DNA from: Chitinophagales bacterium
Lineage (GTDB): Bacteria > Bacteroidota > Bacteroidia > Chitinophagales > JAHDHT01
Assembly (NCBI GenBank): GCA_020631175.1
Contig: JAHDHT010000046.1
Coordinates: 6,983-21,174 of the forward strand
Reading direction: 5' to 3'
DNA length: 14,192 nt
Below the pieces are notes generated by a model. That model was not told the DNA's origin, searched no databases, and saw nothing but the letters and a program-made list of their open reading frames with translations. Within the stretch, counting starts at the first letter, position 1, and each line of letters opens with the position of its first letter. The translations under genes and the position numbers were made by a program. Positions 1-6,761 of the stretch are shown here, piece after piece.

Positions 1-18
1 TTTAAGGAATTATTCTGT

Positions 19-1650
19 TCAAGAAAGGCTATCAGCGAGCTTTTTGTTCCCTATTTTATGATTTATTGATGCTTTAACAAAATGTACAAACAAAGGATGT
101 GGATTTTCGACAGTACTCTTTAGCTCCGGATGGTACTGTACACCGACAAACCATGGATGTTCTGTTATTTGAATAATTTCTACCAGATTCATTTCCGGAT
201 TAACACCTGCTATCTGCATTCCAGCATTTTCATAGGCTTGTAAATAGGCATTATTAAATTCAAATCGATGGCGATGGCGCTCTTCAATTGTATTGGCATC
301 ATAAATTTCCTGAAGGAGGGGCGTTTTTAATCTGCAGACATATGCGCCTAATCGCATGGTGCCACCTTTGTTTTCCAGATTTTTTTGTCCTTCCATCATA
401 TCAATCACCGGAGCTTTTGATTCAGGATTCATTTCTGTTGAATGCGCATCTTCATGTCCTAAAACATTTCTGGCGAATTCGATTACTGCACATTGCATTC
501 CAAGACAAATTCCGAAAAAAGGAATGTTGGTTTCTCTTAAAAATTTAATAGCAGAAATTTTCCCTTCAATTCCGCGATCGCCAAATCCGGGTGCGACAAG
601 TACACCGTTCAGATGGCCGAGTATATCTTCTACATTTTTATCATTAATTGATTCTGAGTGTATACTTTCTAATTGTACTTTACAGCCGTTAACCACACCG
701 GCATGCACAAACGATTCGTGAATCGATTTGTAGGCATCCTGTAACTCCACATATTTTCCGACTAAACCAATTTTAACGGTCTGGGTAGGGTTTTTAAGTT
801 TTTGAATAAAAGCCCGCCATTTATTTAAGTCCGGATGACTTAATGGATCGAGGTTTAATTTTTTTAATGCAATTAAATCTAATTTTTCTTCAAGCATTAT
901 TAATGGCACATCATAAATAGTGCTTGCGTCAATTGCTTCGATTACCGCATCAGGCTCAACATTACAGAATAAACCGATTTTTCTTTTGATATGATCATCT
1001 AAATGATGTTCGGTTCTGCACACTAAAATATCCGGTTGAATTCCGTTTTTAGAAAGTTCTTTAACGCTGTGCTGCGTTGGTTTTGTTTTTAATTCTTTTG
1101 CGGCACTTAAATAAGGAATTAAGGTGAGGTGAATTACTAAAGAGTTTTGATGCCCTAATTCTAATTTCATCTGACGAACGGCCTCTATATAGGGCAGTGA
1201 TTCAATATCACCTACTGTACCTCCAAGTTCGGTAATAACGATATCAAATTCGCCACTTTCACCGAGCAGTAATGCTCTTCGTTTTATTTCATCTGTAATA
1301 TGTGGAACAACCTGTACTGTTTTTCCCAGATAATCACCTTTTCGTTCCTTTTCAATTACTGTTTTATAGATGCGCCCTGTGGTTACATTGTTTGCCTGTG
1401 AAGTGGGTACATTCAGAAATCGTTCATAGTGGCCAAGGTCTAAATCTGTTTCTGCACCGTCGTTGGTTACATAACATTCCCCATGTTCATAGGGATTCAT
1501 GGTTCCGGGATCTACATTAATGTAAGGGTCGAATTTTTGGATAGTTACGCGGTAACCCCTTGCCTGAAAGAGTTTCGCTACTGAAGCTGATATGATACCT
1601 TTTCCTAAAGAAGAGGTAACGCCTCCGGTTACAAAGATGTGCTTGGCCAT
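19..1650 (-). CDS. pyrG: CTP synthase (glutamine hydrolysing)
   Basis: This cytosolic enzyme makes CTP from UTP, ATP and glutamine, the last step of de novo pyrimidine nucleotide synthesis. The 543-residue protein has the usual full length and both domains. The N-terminal synthetase domain has the P-loop GGVTSSLGKG at residues 9-18, the Mg-binding region around Asp71 and Glu141 (ITELGG), and the KTKPTQHS nucleotide-binding stretch at 188-195. The class I glutamine amidotransferase domain follows, with the nucleophile Cys382 in FGICLGMQ and the His507/Glu509 pair in QYHPE. The ATG start directly precedes the conserved AKHIFVTGG opening. It lies 65 bases downstream of kdsB on the same strand, and a -7-like box sits in that gap. 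The product CTP is the co-substrate of KdsB, which gives the pairing a metabolic logic. Identification is secure. Confidence 0.98.
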   Translation of the reverse strand: MAKHIFVTGGVTSSLGKGIISASVAKLFQARGYRVTIQKFDPYINVDPGTMNPYEHGECYVTNDGAETDLDLGHYERFLNVPTSQANNVTTGRIYKTVIEKERKGDYLGKTVQVVPHITDEIKRRALLLGESGEFDIVITELGGTVGDIESLPYIEAVRQMKLELGHQNSLVIHLTLIPYLSAAKELKTKPTQHSVKELSKNGIQPDILVCRTEHHLDDHIKRKIGLFCNVEPDAVIEAIDASTIYDVPLIMLEEKLDLIALKKLNLDPLSHPDLNKWRAFIQKLKNPTQTVKIGLVGKYVELQDAYKSIHESFVHAGVVNGCKVQLESIHSESINDKNVEDILGHLNGVLVAPGFGDRGIEGKISAIKFLRETNIPFFGICLGMQCAVIEFARNVLGHEDAHSTEMNPESKAPVIDMMEGQKNLENKGGTMRLGAYVCRLKTPLLQEIYDANTIEERHRHRFEFNNAYLQAYENAGMQIAGVNPEMNLVEIIQITEHPWFVGVQYHPELKSTVENPHPLFVHFVKASINHKIGNKKLADSLS

Positions 1651-1690
1651 TGCAATTTCATTTGAGCATTATTTATGAAAACAATGGAAT

Positions 1691-1698
1691 CAAATATA
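1691..1698 (-). promoter_or_regulatory. Candidate Bacteroidota -7 box for pyrG
   Basis: Read on the minus strand this is TATATTTG, a full match to the Bacteroidota -7 consensus TAnnTTTG. It lies in the kdsB-pyrG gap and would give a leader of roughly 35 bases before the pyrG ATG. I see no convincing TTG-type -33 element upstream. It suggests pyrG can be transcribed independently of kdsB. Confidence 0.5.
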
Positions 1699-1715
1699 CA
1701 GGGAAAAGTTCGTAT

Positions 1716-2483
1716 TTACCTGCTCTTTTCTGGATTAAGTTTTAACATTTTGTTGGCTTCTTCAAGGTCTTCCTTTGTATCGACCGACAAACCTGGCTGA
1801 TCGCTTTCGAAAGCGTAAATATCATAGCCATTTTCCATCCATCTCAATTGCTCTAGCCGCTCTGTTTTTTCCAAAAAGGAGGGAGGTAATTTGCATAGTT
1901 CAGGTAATATTTCAGCACTAAGCATATAAATGCCAATATGTATTTTTTGTTTTATTTGGATGGATGGACTACCGGTCTTTATTAAATGCTGTTTTTCTTT
2001 TTGGATGGATGGAATACTGCTTCTGCTGAAGTACAGTACTTTATTTTGATGATTGATGACCAGTTTCACCCGATTAGGATTGTTTTCATCCGTAGTTTTT
2101 TGATAATACAACGTGCTGATTGGGTATTGTTTTTTTATAGTAAAACTGATCAACCGATGAAGGTGATCAGGATCGAGAAATGGCTGATCTCCCTGAACAT
2201 TTATAATATAGCCTTTGATTTGAAGTTTTTCGACAAGTTCTGCAATTCTGTCTGTTCCACTTTGATGATCACTTTTTGTCAAATAAGCTTCAGCATTAAA
2301 TTGTTTTGCATGATTCAAAATTCGTTCATCATCAGTGGCTATGATTACTCTTTGAATTAATGTACAATCTTTTGCAGCTTCATATACCCATTGAAGCATT
2401 GTTTTGTCTCCAATTAAAGCTAAGGGCTTTCCCGGAAGTCGGGTTGAAGCATATCTTGCCGGTATAATTGCTGTTACTTGCAT
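1716..2483 (-). CDS. kdsB: 3-deoxy-manno-octulosonate cytidylyltransferase (CMP-Kdo synthetase)
   Basis: This cytosolic enzyme couples CTP and Kdo to give CMP-Kdo, the activated sugar used for the lipopolysaccharide inner core. The 255-residue length is normal. Family signatures run in order: the nucleotide-binding loop PARYASTRLPGKPL at 8-21, ATDDERI at 49-55, SDHQSGTDRI at 71-80, NVQGDQPF at 95-102 with metal-ligand Asp99, YFSRSSIP at 151-158, HIGIY at 182-186, LEQLRWMENG at 210-219, and VDT at 234-236 with the second metal ligand Asp235. The ATG start gives the conserved VTAIIPAR opening. The stretch at residues 157-180 is unlike textbook KdsB and contains a small internal duplication (PSIQ twice). 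The gene is divergent from the dioxygenase gene, 65 bases away. A near-match box, TACATTTA at 2488-2495 on the minus strand, is a weak promoter candidate. Confidence 0.96.
   Translation of the reverse strand: MQVTAIIPARYASTRLPGKPLALIGDKTMLQWVYEAAKDCTLIQRVIIATDDERILNHAKQFNAEAYLTKSDHQSGTDRIAELVEKLQIKGYIINVQGDQPFLDPDHLHRLISFTIKKQYPISTLYYQKTTDENNPNRVKLVINHQNKVLYFSRSSIPSIQKEKQHLIKTGSPSIQIKQKIHIGIYMLSAEILPELCKLPPSFLEKTERLEQLRWMENGYDIYAFESDQPGLSVDTKEDLEEANKMLKLNPEKSR
1955..2013. repeat. Two 14-base direct repeats inside kdsB
   Basis: TTTGGATGGATGGA occurs at 1955-1968 and again at 2000-2013, 45 bases apart start to start, in the same reading frame of kdsB. Both copies encode PSIQ followed by Lys-rich residues, at about 158-161 and 173-176. 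It looks like a small in-frame duplication in a surface loop rather than a mobile or regulatory repeat. Confidence 0.6.
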
Positions 2484-2523
2484 TATGTAAATGTAATGAG
2501 CCTTTTGGTTAAAATGATTTTTC

Positions 2524-2531
2524 TAACTTTG
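2524..2531 (+). promoter_or_regulatory. Candidate Bacteroidota promoter for the dioxygenase gene
   Basis: TAACTTTG matches the -7 consensus TAnnTTTG. A TTTG at 2504-2507 could serve as the -33 element, although the 16-base spacing is a little short. Transcription would begin near 2535-2538. The upstream TTG at 2534 would then be at or outside the transcript start, which supports the ATG at 2549 as the real start, with a leader of about a dozen bases. Confidence 0.5.
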
Positions 2532-2548
2532 ATTTGATCGTTTTAATT

Positions 2549-3589
2549 ATGAAAAGAGTTGAAATAAAGGATTATATAGAGGGTTTGATAGCCGAAAAAG
2601 AGTGGTCAAAAGCCGTATTAGAGTTGAAGCAAATCAATGATAAAGTTGATGATCCATGGGTAGAGGTTTATTTAAGAAACCTTAGAATCCGCGCTTTTGA
2701 ACATTTAGAGAAAAACAACTCAACAAATATAAACTCCGCTTGTCCTCCTGAATTTAATAATCCATTTCCTGAAATACATAATGATATTCCGGAAGTGGAT
2801 GTAAAGGATTTAAATATCGAGAAGCTTGCGGGCTCGATTCGGCATCATGGAGCATTAATCGTTCGAAATTTTTTAGAAGCGGATGATGTGGTGGATTTAA
2901 GGAGAAGTATAGATCAGGTGTTGAATCACTTTCAAAAAAACAAAGATCAGGAAAGAGATGAAGATTCTGATTTATGGTATAAAATTCCTCGCACTCCAAA
3001 ACATAAGGAAAGTATTAAAGAAGATTTAAAGTGGATGCGAGGTACCGGCTCTATGTGGGCATTAATTTCACCAAGAGCAAGCGGTAAAATTTTAAAAGCA
3101 TTTGATAAACTGGATTTAAAATCTTTACTAGCCGAATACCTGGATGATGAACCTTGTTTATCATTTAAAAAATGGGTGCTTCGCAGAATGCAGCCATTGA
3201 AAGGAAATGCAGATTGGCATCAGGATGGAGCATTTATGGGAAAGGATATTAAAAGTATTAATCTTTGGATGGCTTTAACAGATTGCGGTCCCGGAACAGA
3301 AAGACCGGGTATGGATTTTTTACCTAAACGATTAAATGAAATATTAGAAACGGGGACACATGGTGCGCATTTTGATTGGGCAATTTCTCATGATTTTGTA
3401 AAGGAAAAGTTTCCGCATATAAAGCCCGTAAGTCCGAAGTTTAATTCCGGAGATGCAATCTTTTTTGATCATATGAATTTGCATGTTACTTCTTATAATT
3501 CTGCTTATACAAAAAGAAGATATGCTATTGAGACCTGGTTTTTTGCCAGTTCACATCATCCGGAGAATATGATATCGGTTGTTTGGTAA
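2549..3589 (+). CDS. Phytanoyl-CoA dioxygenase (PhyH)-like Fe(II)/2-oxoglutarate oxygenase
   Basis: This is a predicted soluble non-haem iron oxygenase that would hydroxylate an unknown substrate using 2-oxoglutarate and O2. With the ATG chosen here it has 346 residues. The iron-binding HxD motif is visible in WHQDGAFMG (His224, Asp226). The distal His312 lies in LHVTSYN, and a 2-oxoglutarate-binding Arg (323 or 324) lies in KRRYAIETWF, so the facial triad is complete. Residues 1-60 are a helical, charged extension before the catalytic fold (from about residue 80). An alternative TTG start at 2534 adds five residues but falls at the predicted transcript start. There is no signal peptide. The gene ends 3 bases from the converging membrane-protein gene. 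PhyH-like enzymes occur in surface-glycan and lipid-modification clusters, which fits this context, but the substrate cannot be read from sequence. Confidence 0.85.
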   Translation: MKRVEIKDYIEGLIAEKEWSKAVLELKQINDKVDDPWVEVYLRNLRIRAFEHLEKNNSTNINSACPPEFNNPFPEIHNDIPEVDVKDLNIEKLAGSIRHHGALIVRNFLEADDVVDLRRSIDQVLNHFQKNKDQERDEDSDLWYKIPRTPKHKESIKEDLKWMRGTGSMWALISPRASGKILKAFDKLDLKSLLAEYLDDEPCLSFKKWVLRRMQPLKGNADWHQDGAFMGKDIKSINLWMALTDCGPGTERPGMDFLPKRLNEILETGTHGAHFDWAISHDFVKEKFPHIKPVSPKFNSGDAIFFDHMNLHVTSYNSAYTKRRYAIETWFFASSHHPENMISVVW

Positions 3590-3592
3590 TTG

Positions 3593-5482
3593 TTATTTTA
3601 AGTAGGGTTTGTATTCTTCTTTTAGTGCATGCTCATACATGGTAAAACCTAATGAGTTATAAATTGTTTTTTGACAAGGTTCTTTGTATGTGTCTCCCAA
3701 AAGTTCTTCAAATTCTTCTTCTCTTTTGGAAATAGCTTTATGATGCTTTAGTTTATATTTTTTGAAAAATTGAGGTTTGTTTAATTTGAAATGTCGATGA
3801 TAATTTTCAACTGCTTTTACTTGTATTAATCGATTTTTAAAGTAGGGGACATAAAATGATATTTCAGGATTTTCTTTATCGTCTTTAAGGTAAAACATAA
3901 ACTTTTTGAAACCACCTTTCATTTTTGAAGTGTTTTCTGAATTAGATCGATAAAATTTATCATTCATATTAACATAGAAATAGTCAAAAACAAAGTCTTT
4001 TACATAGACATTTATTTTATAATAGTCCCCGTATTTATATTGATAAAAATCTATTGGTTCAAGAGCCATTAATTCCATAATTTCTAAACTGTCAACAGAT
4101 GCCTCGACATTAAGAATATCGTCAATAATATTCAGATTAATAACACCATCACATAAAGCATTATGAACAGATGCTTTTACACCTCTTTTCCAATTTCTTG
4201 GCTGTAAACCTGCTTTAGAATAAACATCTCCTGATATATTATCATAGAATTTTTTCTTTCGCAATAATTTTGATTCTGTAGAAATTATTATGTCACTTTT
4301 TTCAAAACTCTTAAAGGTATTTAGGCAAATAACAAATATTATAGGGATGAGGCAGATAGAGAAAATAAAACTAAGTTCATCAAATATGGTAATACACAAG
4401 GTGTACAAGGTAATCCAAAAGAAAATTGAATAAAAGATATATCTATCCTGACTTAACTCATTTAATCTTTCCGGATTATCCGAAAGAACGGCGATCATCA
4501 TAATTGTAGTGAAGAAATGCAATATGCTTGCGTTTAAAACGATATGTTTTTTATTTGTCCAGTCTGTTTTAAGTAATAAAAAAATCCATCCGCTAAGTCC
4601 AATTAAACCTATTATTAAATCATGAATGTTGGATTTAGAAAATAAAAAAGCCTTTGAAGTAAAGTAAGATCCCGTTAGTTGAATTCCATATAGTATAATT
4701 GATAAAATCTTTTTAAATATATTTATATCAGGTTTTGAATTCATTCTGATACCGGTTAATTGTTGGTCCCATGTGTGGAAATACAAAATAAAAGCAGCAA
4801 CTATTGCAGAGATTAAATAGGGGTAAAATTCAGTTATGGATTTTTTCTTGTATTTAATTGAGACAATGAAAAACATAAACACCGGTAACCACACAATAAA
4901 TCCAGCTCCACTTCTGAATGTGCTTAATAGTAAAAGTATAATTGCAAAAAAATGCTTTTCGTTGAGCATTAATTTGTAGGCTGCCAACGAAAGAATCAAA
5001 TGATAACCCACCCCCATAATTAAGACAGTCCAGAAATTTGGCATTGTTAAGGGTGCATATGTAGTTATTAATAATAAGGCTCCAATTGGAAAAGTATAAA
5101 GAAACCAATTACGATTGTAAAAGTATTCTTTAAACAGATACCCACTGCTTAGTATGAGTCCCAAATTACCCAGTAGATCAATAAATTTCATTGAAACTTC
5201 ACCGGTGGTATAATAACTTATTATTGTACCAATGCGGATAAATATTTTAGGATGTGGCCATAGTGACGCTTCTGTCAAATAGCCAATTTTTCCAATTAAG
5301 CCTTTATTTAGCCAGTACTTTCCAAATTGTTCGAAAACGGTAATACAACTATCCAAATGAAGTCCAAGGCCTAATGGGCCGTTTAGAATGATATATATGA
5401 AATTGCAGACTATTAGTAAAGACAAGACAAGGCCGGTCCATTTAAATATGCTTTCTAATAATTTTGCAATTGATCTGTTCAA
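3593..5482 (-). CDS. Polytopic membrane protein, possibly GT-C-like, with C-terminal soluble domain
   Basis: I do not recognise a named family. The 629-residue protein has roughly 10-12 hydrophobic segments between about residues 14 and 388 (14-34, 101-117, 127-145, 152-172, 193-209, 219-236, 288-305, 315-333, 348-366 and 369-388 are clearest), then about 240 soluble residues. A long polar loop after the first segment carries acidic residues (Asp44, Glu51, Glu71), and SQDRY precedes a late membrane helix at about 344-348. Both features recall GT-C-type lipid-linked sugar transferases and EpsG/Wzy-like glycan proteins, but this is inference. The C-terminal part has alternating beta-like and aromatic stretches (about 486-545) and then Lys/His-rich helices. 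No ATG exists near the N terminus. The TTG at 5503 is part of a promoter box, so I prefer the TTG at 5482, preceded by an A-rich leader. It is very AT-rich and divergent from the acyltransferase gene. Confidence 0.75.
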   Translation of the reverse strand: MNRSIAKLLESIFKWTGLVLSLLIVCNFIYIILNGPLGLGLHLDSCITVFEQFGKYWLNKGLIGKIGYLTEASLWPHPKIFIRIGTIISYYTTGEVSMKFIDLLGNLGLILSSGYLFKEYFYNRNWFLYTFPIGALLLITTYAPLTMPNFWTVLIMGVGYHLILSLAAYKLMLNEKHFFAIILLLLSTFRSGAGFIVWLPVFMFFIVSIKYKKKSITEFYPYLISAIVAAFILYFHTWDQQLTGIRMNSKPDINIFKKILSIILYGIQLTGSYFTSKAFLFSKSNIHDLIIGLIGLSGWIFLLLKTDWTNKKHIVLNASILHFFTTIMMIAVLSDNPERLNELSQDRYIFYSIFFWITLYTLCITIFDELSFIFSICLIPIIFVICLNTFKSFEKSDIIISTESKLLRKKKFYDNISGDVYSKAGLQPRNWKRGVKASVHNALCDGVINLNIIDDILNVEASVDSLEIMELMALEPIDFYQYKYGDYYKINVYVKDFVFDYFYVNMNDKFYRSNSENTSKMKGGFKKFMFYLKDDKENPEISFYVPYFKNRLIQVKAVENYHRHFKLNKPQFFKKYKLKHHKAISKREEEFEELLGDTYKEPCQKTIYNSLGFTMYEHALKEEYKPYLK

Positions 5483-5500
5483 TGGTGTTTTCTTAGATAG

Positions 5501-5508
5501 CAAAGTTA
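5501..5508 (-). promoter_or_regulatory. Candidate -7 box for the polytopic membrane protein gene
   Basis: The minus strand reads TAACTTTG, identical to the box in front of the dioxygenase gene. Its last three bases are the TTG that otherwise looks like the most upstream start codon. A transcript beginning near 5494-5497 would put the next in-frame TTG (5482) about 12-15 bases downstream. No clear -33 element is seen. Confidence 0.45.
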
Positions 5509-5544
5509 ATCGAATTTCGTTTTATATGATTAGATAGGATTGTG

Positions 5545-5552
5545 TACTTTTG
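5545..5552 (+). promoter_or_regulatory. Candidate -7 box for the acyltransferase-3 gene
   Basis: TACTTTTG matches TAnnTTTG and ends only 6 bases before the ATG at 5559. The predicted transcript would start at or within a few bases of the start codon, giving a leaderless or nearly leaderless mRNA. The TTG at 5550-5552 that opens the longer reading frame is part of the box itself. No -33 TTG is evident at the expected distance. Confidence 0.45.
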
Positions 5553-5558
5553 AAACTA

Positions 5559-6761
5559 ATGGAGACAAAGCCCAATCAACTAACATACTTACCTGAATTA
5601 GATGGAATACGTGGTATATTATGTATCTGGGTTTTACTCACTCATTGGGATTTGAGACATTTTCCGACGGGGTGGATTGCGATGGGAGTTTTTTTCTTAC
5701 TATCCGGATTTCTTATTGGAAGGATTTTGATTAAATCCGATAAAAGTAATGTAATACTATATTTTAAAAATTATTTTATTAATCGAGTTCTTAGGATTTT
5801 CCCACTTTACTATTTAGCTATTTTACTTTTCTTTAGTCTGAGTTTCTTGCTGAAAAATCAAACGGAACTTTTTAAAGCCATTTGGGAATATCAGTATGAA
5901 CACATATGGTATTTTATATTACATGGAGTTAATGTAATCAAATTTTCTAATCCTGCTGTTGATTTTACCGGGCATCCTTTTCTTGGGCATTTTTGGTCTT
6001 TAAGTCTCGAAGAGCAGTTCTACTTTTTTCTTCCCTTTATTATTTTAATTTTCAATAAGAGATTTTTGAAGATTTTATGCTTTAGCTTAATATTTCTAAC
6101 ACCAATTTTGACTTTGTTATGTGTTCGTTCTTTTGAACAAACATATAACCCGATAATTGCTCGATATATGACCTATGAATTCACATTATTTTGGTTGGAA
6201 GCTTTCGCTTTGGGAATATCAATTGTTCTGTTTGATTTTAAATGGTTAAAAAACGCAGGAGTTTATGCATTAATTACACTTTTGATCTTGTTTATAGTTT
6301 TAGCTGCAAACTATCTTATTGGGATATCAATGGACTATCCTGTTAAATGGTATTATTTTGGGATGCATAACCCCTTACATCATGGGCATCTAACCGGCAA
6401 CTGGTTTTTTGATTACAACTATATAATATCTAAATGGCTGATAAATCTGTTTATATTTTTTATAGTTTTTTCTATTTATAAGGGACAAAGAGCTTATGAT
6501 TTCTTGAATAATAAATTCTTAGCCTACTTTGGTAAAAGATCATATGCAATGTACATATTTCATTTACCTGTACTTATTATAATTTGGGAGTTTAGTATCA
6601 TAGATAAAAATTCCATTTTTAATAATGTATGGTTAAGTTTAACGCTTTTCCCGATTTATTTTGTATTGATATTAGCGATAGCGTCTTTTACCTATGCATA
6701 TATCGAAAAGCCAATTTTGAAATATAGAAGAAAATATATTTTAAAAAAGGAGTCTAATTAA
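5559..6761 (+). CDS. Acyltransferase-3 family membrane O-acyltransferase (OafA/OatA type)
   Basis: This is a predicted inner-membrane enzyme that transfers an acyl group, often acetyl, to sugars of a surface polysaccharide, lipopolysaccharide or similar glycan. From the ATG at 5559 it has 400 residues and roughly ten membrane helices. Acyltransferase-3 signatures are visible: LPELDGIRGI at 11-20, the conserved His29 in LLTHWD, FFLLSGFLIGR at 45-55, the NRVLRIFPLYY block at 75-85, HFWSLSLEEQFYF at 144-156, and late in the protein FGKRSYAMYIFHLP followed by the closing YIEKP. It lacks the extra C-terminal SGNH domain of OatA-type two-domain proteins, so it is a stand-alone membrane acyltransferase. 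The apparent TTG start at 5550 lies inside the promoter box and is rejected. Its 3' end overlaps the converging AlgJ-like gene by 8 bases. Confidence 0.92.
   Translation: METKPNQLTYLPELDGIRGILCIWVLLTHWDLRHFPTGWIAMGVFFLLSGFLIGRILIKSDKSNVILYFKNYFINRVLRIFPLYYLAILLFFSLSFLLKNQTELFKAIWEYQYEHIWYFILHGVNVIKFSNPAVDFTGHPFLGHFWSLSLEEQFYFFLPFIILIFNKRFLKILCFSLIFLTPILTLLCVRSFEQTYNPIIARYMTYEFTLFWLEAFALGISIVLFDFKWLKNAGVYALITLLILFIVLAANYLIGISMDYPVKWYYFGMHNPLHHGHLTGNWFFDYNYIISKWLINLFIFFIVFSIYKGQRAYDFLNNKFLAYFGKRSYAMYIFHLPVLIIIWEFSIIDKNSIFNNVWLSLTLFPIYFVLILAIASFTYAYIEKPILKYRRKYILKKESN

Noticed and set aside
288..721. Two overlapping plus-strand open frames inside pyrG
   Set aside because: They lie antisense to a full-length, highly conserved pyrG and their translations show no recognisable domain; they are shadows of the opposite strand.
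1986..2360. Plus-strand open frame of 124 codons inside kdsB
   Set aside because: It is antisense to conserved kdsB motifs and has no recognisable protein features.
2534..2548. TTG start for the dioxygenase gene
   Set aside because: It lies only 3 bases after a TAACTTTG promoter box, at or before the expected transcript start; the ATG at 2549 is more plausible.
3580..3600. Bidirectional terminator between the converging dioxygenase and membrane-protein genes
   Set aside because: Only 3 bases separate the stop codons and I could not find a convincing stem-loop followed by a T run.
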